Below, piece by piece: positions 13,951-21,218 of a stretch of 21,218 nt of DNA. A model generated the notes under the pieces. The model searched no databases. It had not been told where the DNA came from and saw only the letters and a program-made list of their open reading frames with translations. Numbering within the stretch: position 1 is the stretch's first letter; each line of letters starts with the position of its first letter. Both the position numbers and the translations under genes were made by a program. Origin of the DNA: an uncultured Bacilli bacterium (lineage in GTDB: Bacteria; Bacillota_I; Bacilli_A; RF39; UBA660); assembly GCA_948497845.1 (NCBI GenBank), contig CAOOMX010000024.1, positions 1 through 21,218 of the forward strand, given 5' to 3'.

Positions 13951-16900
13951 GCAACTATTTTATAAGTTTCATCTAATATGGAATATAAAATACAGGTTAT
14001 TTTTTTATCACTCTTTTTTTCAATTATCTTTTTATATCCTAAGACTTGCTCTTCATAAGAGGACTTATCAATGTTTTTAAGTTTGTAATCAATAATAAGT
14101 ATTTCATTTTCTAAAATAATTAAAAGATCTATAATTCCTTTATAATCTATATTGTCTTCTTTGTAAAAAATTTCATACTCTGGATAATATTGGGCATTTT
14201 TTAAATTGGACATGAATGGTTGATGCAAAAAGGCTCTTATTTTTTCTTTCTCATAGTTACTCGCTTCTAAAACATCGAGAGCTTTTTCTTCTCCAAAGTT
14301 TATATATTCTAAAAATGTATGCATGCGAATACCAAAATGTAAAAGATTTGCTTCGGTTTCATCAAAAGTATGAAGACTTTTAGAAAAGTGTTTTTTTTCT
14401 TCTATTTGGCCTTTTATAGCAATATCTTTATATTTTATCTTTAATGTAGATTCTTTTAATGTATCTTTATAATTTGTATCTTTGATTTGTTCATAAGCTT
14501 TTGTAAGACCTATTTTTTCTAGTTCTAGTTTTCTACTATAGGGGGTAAGACCTTTTTTCATAGATAATAATACATCTAAAAAGCTTTTATATTTTAAACG
14601 AGCACTTTTATCTATTAAACCATTAGCATTTTTTTTACTTCGTTTTTCATAATCACTTAAATTTGTTACAAAAATCATCTTTTCTTTTGCTCTTGTTAAG
14701 GCAACATAAAAAACTCTTAATCGTTCACTTATATCCTCTTTATTATAATCTATTTTTAATAACTCTTTATAGAATGTTTCTCTTTTTCCTTCATCAAATA
14801 TAGGACAAATAATACCTAACTTTGAAGAAAAAAGGAAATTGTCTTTTAAGTCTTCTTTGGAAAATTCCTTTTGTAATCCAGAAAAATAACAAATGGGGAA
14901 CTCTAGGCCCTTGGAGTTATGAATGCTCATAATAGATACGGCATTTGCATTATCTTTGCTATTTATTTTAAAGGCTATATCAATATCTTTTTCTTGTGTT
15001 TTTTCTAAATATTCTATAAATGTATAAATAGAATATCCCATTTCTTCTAAGTTTCTAGCTACATCTAATAGATAATCTAGTTTTATTTTTATGAATTCTA
15101 TGTTTTGTAACGATAAGATTTTATTATAAATATCAAATGTTTCATAAACTTTATCTAAGATTTCACTTAAAGTGTGGTTGGCCGTATAAACTTTTAAGTC
15201 TATCATTTTTTGTTGTATATCTTTTATAGGGCAAGATGCATCATCTATATATTTAAATAAATCTTGTTCATGATCTTTAAAAAGATTAAATATTTCTTCA
15301 TCATCTAGTTGAAAGATAAAGGATCTTGTTACACTTAATATAGCATATTTTAAATGCTTTTTAGCATATGAAAAGTCCTTTAGGGAATAAATCCATTTTA
15401 AAATGTTTGTAATGACATATATTTCTTCACTACAACTAAAAGGCTCTTCTTTAAAGACATTTAAAGGTATTTCTAAATAGGTAAAAATCTTTTTATATAA
15501 ATCAAAGGATGTTTTTCTATCTATAATTATGGAAAAGTCTTGATATTTTGCCCTTCGATTTTCTTTTAATCCTTTATCATATACTTCATAATTGTTCGAT
15601 ATTTTATTTTTGATATCATTAGCTATTATAAACGCTTCGATCTCTTCTGTTTTATATTCTTTTTTTATACTACTTTCTTTATATGCGTAATCTAGAATTT
15701 CTAAATGATTATTGTTTTGGTTGGCACCTTTTTCTTCATAAACTTTATTGCCAAAAATAAAGGCATGTCCTTCATTATAATTGGCCCCTCCTATTTCTTC
15801 ATCCATAATTTGCGAAAAAAGAAAGTTAATATCATCTAAAACTTCCCTTCGAGAACGAAAATTCTTATTTAAATCTATTTTTATACCTACACTTTTATTA
15901 TTGTATGTGTTGTATTTTTCTTTGAAAATACTAGGGTTTGCATTTCTAAATCGATAGATGGATTGTTTTACATCTCCAACCATATATACATTTTTATGGC
16001 TAATTAAAGCTATAAAATAGTCCCCAATATCATTTGTGTCTTGATATTCATCGATCATTATTTCTTCAATGTTTGCTTTTATATTTTCTTTTATTTCTTC
16101 ATTGTTTTCTAATAAATGAATGGCTAATCTTGTAATATCTGAAAAGGTAAAGGCTTTTAATTTCCTTTTTTCTTCTAATAATAAATCGTCTAACTTAAGA
16201 ATAATATTTATCAATGCTTCTACAAAAGGCTTTGTTTTTTCTACCGAATTATAAAGCTCTTCAGAACTTTCATAGGTACATAAATCTAGTATTTTATCAA
16301 TCATGTCTTTTAAACTAGCGTAGGCCTCTTTTAATTTTTCTAGTTCTAATGCATCAGGCTTTTTGCTTCTGGTAAAACTAATAGCTTTATATCCTTTAGC
16401 AAATAAACAATAATCATCATAAGTTTTTGCTTCTATTAAAGGACTTATATTGCATTTAACACTACTAATAAATTCTTTAGATACTTCATGTAAAGCAATG
16501 TTTTCTAATTCTTCATAAAGAGCTATTGCTTCATCTTTATAATTAGCAATGATTTGCGTATATTCTTTTATTTTTTCTTCTATAAATTCTTTTTTAAAAA
16601 AGATATTTTTATAATTTTCTAAATATTCTTTTTTATGGGCAATAGATTCTAAACTATCATTTAATTTTATACAAATATCTTTTAATTTATCATCATCTTT
16701 TACTACAAATGTTTTTAATAATTGAAGAAAGTTTTTATCTTTTTTTTGATAGAAAAAGGCAAAGGCCTCCTCTATTTTCTCTTGCTTAAGTCTCGTTAAT
16801 ACTACATTGTCAATAATTTTAATGTTTTTAGGTAACTTTAAAAGATAATGGTATTTTTTTACAAGAGAAAGACTAAAACTATCGAATGTTGTAATGTAGG

Positions 16901-17195
16901 CTTGGTCTAATAATTCTAAAGATTCTTGAAGCATAGTATTGCCATTTTCGATTTCTTTTTCTAGCTTTTCTCTTACTCTTGTTTTCATCTCAAATGCAGC
17001 GGCATTAGTAAATGTTAATACTACCAAAGACGTAATTGATGTACCTTTTTTTAACTTTTCAACAATACGCTCTGTTAAAACGGCTGTTTTCCCACTTCCT
17101 GCTCCTGCACTTACAATTATATTGGTGCCTGTTTGGTGAATCGCTTGCCATTGTTCATCAGTCCATGTGGATGTCATCGGTTTCGTTGGTATCAT
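13947..17195 (-). CDS. addA: AddAB helicase/nuclease, subunit A
   Basis: 1082 aa, somewhat shorter than the ~1230 of Bacillus subtilis AddA. UvrD-type helicase fused to a RecB-family nuclease; with AddB it resects double-strand breaks for RecA. The helicase motifs are complete: Walker A SAGAGSGKT (29-37), VVLTFTNAAAFEMK, TTFDSFSLSLV, DEYQD (near 380), GDVKQSIYRFR, NKNFRSRRE, MSIHNSKGLEFP and RVFYVALTRAKE. The C-terminal nuclease has the GIIDLL...IIDYK metal-binding motif, with YEIFYKED just before it. The start ATG has an ideal AGGAGGT (17201-17207) 5 bases upstream. It overlaps the end of addB by 38 bases, so the two subunits are translationally linked. No terminator is visible after it; only an AT inverted repeat and the promoter of the next gene. 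Confidence 0.96.
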   Translation of the reverse strand: MIPTKPMTSTWTDEQWQAIHQTGTNIIVSAGAGSGKTAVLTERIVEKLKKGTSITSLVVLTFTNAAAFEMKTRVREKLEKEIENGNTMLQESLELLDQAYITTFDSFSLSLVKKYHYLLKLPKNIKIIDNVVLTRLKQEKIEEAFAFFYQKKDKNFLQLLKTFVVKDDDKLKDICIKLNDSLESIAHKKEYLENYKNIFFKKEFIEEKIKEYTQIIANYKDEAIALYEELENIALHEVSKEFISSVKCNISPLIEAKTYDDYCLFAKGYKAISFTRSKKPDALELEKLKEAYASLKDMIDKILDLCTYESSEELYNSVEKTKPFVEALINIILKLDDLLLEEKRKLKAFTFSDITRLAIHLLENNEEIKENIKANIEEIMIDEYQDTNDIGDYFIALISHKNVYMVGDVKQSIYRFRNANPSIFKEKYNTYNNKSVGIKIDLNKNFRSRREVLDDINFLFSQIMDEEIGGANYNEGHAFIFGNKVYEEKGANQNNNHLEILDYAYKESSIKKEYKTEEIEAFIIANDIKNKISNNYEVYDKGLKENRRAKYQDFSIIIDRKTSFDLYKKIFTYLEIPLNVFKEEPFSCSEEIYVITNILKWIYSLKDFSYAKKHLKYAILSVTRSFIFQLDDEEIFNLFKDHEQDLFKYIDDASCPIKDIQQKMIDLKVYTANHTLSEILDKVYETFDIYNKILSLQNIEFIKIKLDYLLDVARNLEEMGYSIYTFIEYLEKTQEKDIDIAFKINSKDNANAVSIMSIHNSKGLEFPICYFSGLQKEFSKEDLKDNFLFSSKLGIICPIFDEGKRETFYKELLKIDYNKEDISERLRVFYVALTRAKEKMIFVTNLSDYEKRSKKNANGLIDKSARLKYKSFLDVLLSMKKGLTPYSRKLELEKIGLTKAYEQIKDTNYKDTLKESTLKIKYKDIAIKGQIEEKKHFSKSLHTFDETEANLLHFGIRMHTFLEYINFGEEKALDVLEASNYEKEKIRAFLHQPFMSNLKNAQYYPEYEIFYKEDNIDYKGIIDLLIILENEILIIDYKLKNIDKSSYEEQVLGYKKIIEKKSDKKITCILYSILDETYKIVA

Positions 17196-19590
17196 TTTGC
17201 ACCTCCTCTAAGAATTCTAATCCTTTATATTTTTTCATCGTTTTAATATCTTTGGCCTTTTTGTAACAAATATCCTTATATTTACAATATTCGCAACTAA
17301 AACAAGTAGATTCGCCAGTAAAGCGTTTGGCTTCTATGTTAAAATCTCTTTGTTCTATCCCCTTTTTAATGTCTTCTACTTTTTGTTCTACTATTTGAAG
17401 GAGTTTGTCCATAATCGGTGTTGAAATTAAATTATTGTTTTTTCTAAATTCTCCGTCACTTTTTACTGCTAACCCTTTTATGTAACTTCCAACTTTATAC
17501 TCTTTATCTAACCTTTCAATGATGTCACTTCGTTTGATTGTAAAGCCATTTAGTTTGGCTTGTTCTTGATATAACTTATCTATTGTAGCCCCTTCTTTAT
17601 AGGTAGGCATTTTTTCTAATATTGGAGAAATATATGTACCTGCTATTGTATAGTTTTTAAACATTTCATGTTCTTTTATTAAGTAAAGATAATAAAAAAG
17701 TTGCATGTTTAACCCATATGGTAAATTAGATACATCTGCTGTTGTTGTACTGGTCTTATAATCAATAACAATAATATATGCATAATCTTTATCTTCACAT
17801 GTTAGTATTTTATCAACTATACCATATAAATTAAATTTTATTTTTCTTTCATCACTAAAAAGAATTTCGTGTTCAAAAAATGTAGGTGTAAACATACTTC
17901 TTTTGTTTTGCTCTTCTAATAATAAAATAAGTCTTCTAATTTCATTTTCATATATAGTATTTAATAATTCCTTTTTCTCTAACGGCCATATCTCTAGTTT
18001 CTCTAATTCTTCTTTGATAATTTCGTCTAATCTTTCTTTTTCTTTAAAATATTTTTCTAAGATAGAATGAAAAAGATTGCCCACTAAAATACTAGGTGTT
18101 TCTATAAAAGGGGCTCTAACATTTAATATATTTTCGATATAGTATTTAAATGGACATTCAAAATATTTTTGCATACTGGTATAAGATAATGTACATTCTT
18201 TTATGTGCTTAAAAAATACTTCTTCTTTTATTTTTTTATAACTATTATCATAACTTTTATATTTTATTTCTTCTATACCAAAAAGATCTATTAATTCTTT
18301 TTTCTTTATATTATAGTTCATATAGTCATCTAAGGCACTATTTAATAAATAAGTATTATATACCTTATTACTATAATCATATATGTCTTTTTTAGGTATT
18401 AAAGGCCATTTTTTTAATAGGTTAGATGGGATATATTCCTTAAAAGGACTCCTTTTTTTATACGTTAAAGTAATATTGGGTAAGGACATTATTTTTTTTG
18501 TTGTTTTTTCTTCCACATCCTTGTTTTGCTCTATTGATGTTGGCATATTTAATCTTTCTTTTTCTTTATCACTATAAAAATCATCATCTTTTTTTATTTT
18601 AGGAAATTCTGTATGATTTACTCCTACTATAAAAATATAGTCATCTTGTTTAAATGGATATGTATAAAAATCTACTATCTTACATGCATCTAACATCTTT
18701 TTATTCGGTAGAAAGGTGTTTTTTAATTCATAAAGTAATATATCATAAATGTCTTTAACAATTCTTTTTTTCTGGTAATATTTATTTAAAATATTATATG
18801 TTTCTTCATAAAAGTCATGATATAACTCGTTATTACTTGGGTATTCCTCTTCTAAAGTGTTAAAAAAATTTTCTATTTGTGACATCGTCATATCTGGTGT
18901 TAACATGCTTAAAAATTTTTGCGTCCATTCATAGAAAAAAAGTGGATGTTTTTCATTTTTTTCAAAGGGTATATGAAAACAGTGAAATATTCTGTGAACT
19001 ATACTTTTATAATCGTTATTTATATTACAAATAAATATTTTATTTACGGGAACATCAGCTTTTAAAAGTTCTACTATTTTTTTGGCTACTCCTACTACCT
19101 CTTCTTCTATTGTTTCATATTCATAAATTGATGGAGAAAATTCACCTTGTTCCTCAATAAACTCAATAGTACAATATTTCTCTAATTTAGATAAAAACAT
19201 TTTCATTTCACATCTACTATATCCATAAACGTATACTACTTTTCCTTTAATGTATTCTAAAAATTCAGGATGATAAATGATATGTTTTTTCTCCTCCAAC
19301 CAACGTTTTTGTTCTATAAGTTCTTTTTTTTCTAATACATTTATATTAGCATATAACGCTTCTAAGATTATTTGAGCATTCTCAACAGGTATCTGGTATT
19401 CTTTTGAAAATTCATATAGGGCTGTTGGGCTATAACTCCAGAAAAGTTTTTCTTTTAATTCCTTTTTAGTTAAAAATTTTGCATGATAAAAAATAGAAGT
19501 TTCTAACAATTCTTCAATAATACAATCTTTATAAGCAATAGGACTTATTACAAGACATTCATTAGCTTTTATTCTTTCTATTATACTCAT
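17158..19590 (-). CDS. addB: AddB-type nuclease subunit, short form lacking Walker A
   Basis: 810 aa, much shorter than typical AddB (~1160). Partner of AddA and probably a nuclease with an inactive helicase fold. The C-terminal part has the RecB-family motif GIVDKI...VIDYKTS (about 592-613). It also has the four cysteines of the AddB iron-sulfur cluster: one in YFECPFKYY (near 478) and C-x2-C-x5-C in CEYCKYKDIC (near 765). The N-terminus (MSIIERIKANECLVISPIAY) has no P-loop, unlike B. subtilis AddB, which has a GxxGxGKS-like sequence there. The middle retains VYVYGYSRCEMKMF and IFICNINNDYKSIVHRIF, which resemble the degenerate helicase core. No stop or frameshift was seen upstream to suggest a lost N-terminus. 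There is no ribosome site before the ATG and a -10 box lies just upstream, suggesting near-leaderless translation. Its stop is TGA. Confidence 0.9.
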   Translation of the reverse strand: MSIIERIKANECLVISPIAYKDCIIEELLETSIFYHAKFLTKKELKEKLFWSYSPTALYEFSKEYQIPVENAQIILEALYANINVLEKKELIEQKRWLEEKKHIIYHPEFLEYIKGKVVYVYGYSRCEMKMFLSKLEKYCTIEFIEEQGEFSPSIYEYETIEEEVVGVAKKIVELLKADVPVNKIFICNINNDYKSIVHRIFHCFHIPFEKNEKHPLFFYEWTQKFLSMLTPDMTMSQIENFFNTLEEEYPSNNELYHDFYEETYNILNKYYQKKRIVKDIYDILLYELKNTFLPNKKMLDACKIVDFYTYPFKQDDYIFIVGVNHTEFPKIKKDDDFYSDKEKERLNMPTSIEQNKDVEEKTTKKIMSLPNITLTYKKRSPFKEYIPSNLLKKWPLIPKKDIYDYSNKVYNTYLLNSALDDYMNYNIKKKELIDLFGIEEIKYKSYDNSYKKIKEEVFFKHIKECTLSYTSMQKYFECPFKYYIENILNVRAPFIETPSILVGNLFHSILEKYFKEKERLDEIIKEELEKLEIWPLEKKELLNTIYENEIRRLILLLEEQNKRSMFTPTFFEHEILFSDERKIKFNLYGIVDKILTCEDKDYAYIIVIDYKTSTTTADVSNLPYGLNMQLFYYLYLIKEHEMFKNYTIAGTYISPILEKMPTYKEGATIDKLYQEQAKLNGFTIKRSDIIERLDKEYKVGSYIKGLAVKSDGEFRKNNNLISTPIMDKLLQIVEQKVEDIKKGIEQRDFNIEAKRFTGESTCFSCEYCKYKDICYKKAKDIKTMKKYKGLEFLEEVQNDTNETDDIHMD

Positions 19591-19604
19591 ACTATCACAA
19601 AAAA

Positions 19605-19613
19605 ATTATAACA
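19605..19613 (-). promoter_or_regulatory. Extended -10 promoter of addBA
   Basis: TGTTATAAT on the minus strand is a perfect extended -10. It ends 14 bases before the addB ATG, so transcription would start about 8 bases before the start codon. That leaves no room for a ribosome site, and none is seen. No good -35 is present. Confidence 0.55.
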
Positions 19614-19647
19614 CTTTTTCCCTTCAAAAAGAAGAACATATATTTAC

Positions 19648-19678
19648 CAAATTAAAACTAGAGAAATATATCCCTAGT
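19648..19678 (-). terminator. Terminator of the fibronectin-III protein gene
   Basis: ACTAGAGA (19657-19664) and TCCCTAGT (19671-19678) pair over 8 bp with one G-U pair and a 6-base loop. Read on the minus strand the stem is followed by TTTAATTT. It begins 7 bases after the stop codon. Confidence 0.55.
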
Positions 19679-19685
19679 AAAATTT

Positions 19686-21218
19686 TTAAATTTCAATTCT
19701 ATATGGATTAGATTCTGTACCTGATCCTCCTGATGTCTTCACGCTTGATACCAGATTGAAGGACGGACGGATGCGACCAGTATCTCTTATACTGCGGCTG
19801 TTCGCGAACCCAGAAACGACAAAAAATGCACCATACGAATTGTGTGACTCGCGGCTTATGGTCCAAAAAATGAAATCATTTTTCATCCAGTTATTTCCTA
19901 TGGATTTTCTATAATCATTATTATTTCCTGTAGTATCCAAACCTTTATATGTCCAGTACGTTGGGGTTGCTGCATAATAATACTCGTTTACATATGGTAG
20001 TCCTATTTTTGCATTATATGTTGTATTTATTTTATTCGCTCCTACTTCATAGTCATATGCAGTCTTTGCATTTGAAAATACTAGATTATCTCGTATTCCA
20101 CCTCCTACATTCCATGTTGTTGTTGCTATCTTGTTAGCCCATGTTGTTCCTAGCTTTGTTAGGAATGTTCCATTTAATGAGCTTGTGTTTAATGTACTGC
20201 TACTCCATATATTAGATCGATTACTTTCTGAGCCACTCCAGTAAAAAAAGTTAGGATAATTTGAAAATTCGGCTGCTGTTCCTATTTCTGCTGTTGTTGC
20301 GTATGTTGCATGTATTAGCTTTACTTGATCTCCATATACTCCTATGATTCTATATAAATTCTTACTTGGACATATACTTGCTGTTGACCCAAAGCATACA
20401 TAATTATTTGGATTTGCTCCTGCATATCGATATGAGTTATCCCCTGCGCCATTTGCTAAGGATGATGTGTGATAGTAGATTCCATTTGATCCTTGGCTTG
20501 TATATTTTGATTTTACTTTCGCTGCTAATGTTGTTGTACTTGCACTGGTTGTTACACTTTTACTTACCACTGTTGATTCTCTATTATTAGTGTCTATTAC
20601 TTTTACTCTTATATTATAATTTGTTTTACTTAATAAATTATTAAATGTATAGCTATTGGTTGTTGATGAGCTTGTATTCGTTACCCAAGTGCTTCCCCCA
20701 TCTATACTATACATATATTTAGCTATATTATTGCTTCCTTTGGTTCCGCTAGCATTGACTGTGATTGAGTTTGCTGTTTGAGTAGTTGATGTTATACTCA
20801 CTGTTGGATTGATATATGTACTTGTTGCTATTGTTTTATAGTATTCTGTTGAGTATTTATCTTCACTATCACTAACTTTTACCTTGATATTATATGTTGT
20901 TGTATCTAGTAGATTATCAAATACATATGTTGCTGATTCTTGGCCTTCACTCCATGTAGCTCCATTATCCTTACTAAAGTAATATTTGCTTACTTTGTTT
21001 GAGCCACCTTCGCTTATTGCAGTTAATGTTATTTTATATAGCTCACTTGTATGTGTTAATCCAGTTACTTTTGGTAATTCATATTCTGCAGTAGTTATAC
21101 TTGTTTCATATACATTTGAATTGATTCCTTGCTTATCTTTGGCATAACTATAGACTTTATAGCTTGTATTTGGTTTTAGATTAACAAAAGTATGTGTTGC
21201 TTCATCGCTTTCTATATA
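19686..21218 (-). CDS. Fibronectin-III surface protein with C-terminal lectin-like domain (partial)
   Basis: The reading frame is open to the window edge, so only the C-terminal 510 residues are seen. The GTG at 20801 is an internal Val, not a start. From the visible N-end: part of one fibronectin-III repeat (to about residue 46), a second (about 48-133) and a third (about 137-222). Each has a KYYFSKDNGATW- or YMYSIDGGSTW-type centre and a TTYNIKVKV- or TNYNIRVKV-type ending. A C-terminal domain follows (about 230-510). It contains YVCFGSTASICPSKNLYRIIGVYGDQVKLI, two cysteines, FYWSGSESNRSNIW, YYYAATPTYW and the ending RIRPSFNL...SGGSGTESNPYRIEI. This is the style of C-type-lectin-like ligand-binding domains of gut Firmicutes surface proteins (inference). 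It is probably secreted or wall-linked, but the visible C-terminus has no sorting signal. Near its end the DNA composition changes abruptly. Confidence 0.85.
   Translation of the reverse strand, partial: YIESDEATHTFVNLKPNTSYKVYSYAKDKQGINSNVYETSITTAEYELPKVTGLTHTSELYKITLTAISEGGSNKVSKYYFSKDNGATWSEGQESATYVFDNLLDTTTYNIKVKVSDSEDKYSTEYYKTIATSTYINPTVSITSTTQTANSITVNASGTKGSNNIAKYMYSIDGGSTWVTNTSSSTTNSYTFNNLLSKTNYNIRVKVIDTNNRESTVVSKSVTTSASTTTLAAKVKSKYTSQGSNGIYYHTSSLANGAGDNSYRYAGANPNNYVCFGSTASICPSKNLYRIIGVYGDQVKLIHATYATTAEIGTAAEFSNYPNFFYWSGSESNRSNIWSSSTLNTSSLNGTFLTKLGTTWANKIATTTWNVGGGIRDNLVFSNAKTAYDYEVGANKINTTYNAKIGLPYVNEYYYAATPTYWTYKGLDTTGNNNDYRKSIGNNWMKNDFIFWTISRESHNSYGAFFVVSGFANSRSIRDTGRIRPSFNLVSSVKTSGGSGTESNPYRIEI
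19735..19865 (-). other. GC-rich candidate variable region (diversity-generating retroelement type)
   Basis: Counted over 19741-19860, GC is 59 of 120 (49%), against about 33% in a sample of the same gene (20041-20100). It encodes from WTISRESHNSYG to RIRPSFNLVSSVK at the end of the probable lectin-like domain. It uses codons rare elsewhere in the window (CGC, GCG, CCG, TCC, CTG, GTG, GAG). Many codons are NNC or NNT with varied first two bases (AGC, CGC, CAC, GTC, TTC, GGT, GAT, ACT), as expected if they derive from AAC/AAT in an adenine-mutagenised template. Fixed aromatic and Arg-Pro-Ser-Phe-Asn-Leu positions surround them. No template repeat or reverse transcriptase is in the window, so recombination with foreign DNA is an alternative. 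Confidence 0.4.

Noticed and set aside
17158..19590. addB truncated by frameshift or deletion
   Set aside because: The region upstream of the ATG is a promoter and the terminator of the next gene, with no leftover coding sequence, so the short form looks native.
19591..19685. Template repeat or small accessory gene next to the candidate variable region
   Set aside because: The gap holds only a terminator hairpin and the addB promoter; no near-copy of the variable region and no reading frame was found in the window.
20802..21218. Start of the fibronectin-III gene at the GTG at 20801
   Set aside because: The frame stays open upstream to the window edge and encodes further fibronectin-III sequence, so the GTG is an internal valine.

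Overview
The window comes from an AT-rich (roughly 30% GC by eye) Gram-positive-type bacterium. A lipoprotein signal, a sortase-anchored protein (NPKTG signal), AddAB, GatCAB and strong AGGAGG-type ribosome sites all point to Bacillota. The low GC, long lysine/asparagine-rich proteins and the style of the surface proteins suggest an uncultured gut Bacilli lineage of the RF39 / Mycoplasmatota-like kind. That placement is an inference. TGA is a real stop here (end of addB), so the mollicute TGA=Trp code is not in use.

Layout. The left edge holds a terminator of an off-window plus-strand gene, then one plus-strand gene for a coiled-coil lipoprotein (233-1357). Everything else is on the minus strand and reads right to left. 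From the right: (a) the 3' part of a large fibronectin-III surface protein that runs off the window; (b) addB-addA, an exonuclease/helicase for recombinational repair, with an unusually short AddB; (c) a lone 176-aa unknown with its own promoter and terminator; (d) a seven-gene tRNA-charging operon hisS - asnS - unknown membrane protein - unknown soluble protein - gatC - gatA - gatB, nearly all genes touching or overlapping; (e) a sortase-anchored wall protein made of nine cysteine-paired repeats; (f) a three-gene operon of two single-pass membrane proteins followed by a HerA/DUF87-type ATPase, ending tail-to-tail with the lipoprotein gene.

How the genes work together. The core is housekeeping: tRNA aminoacylation (HisRS, AsnRS and the Glu/Asp-tRNA amidotransferase) and double-strand-break processing (AddAB). 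Because AsnRS is present, GatCAB is probably needed mainly for Gln-tRNA(Gln). Around this core lie cell-surface genes and an uncharacterised ATPase operon.

The most striking signal is at the 3' end of the fibronectin-III protein gene. About 130 bases rise abruptly to about 49% GC, with codon use unlike the rest of the gene and many NNC/NNT codons. They encode the end of a probable C-type-lectin-like domain just before an RIRPSFNL motif. This resembles the variable region of a diversity-generating retroelement target. No reverse transcriptase, template repeat or accessory gene lies in the window, so this remains a hypothesis. No tRNA, rRNA, CRISPR array, insertion sequence or riboswitch was seen, and no gene-free stretch exceeds about 230 bases.
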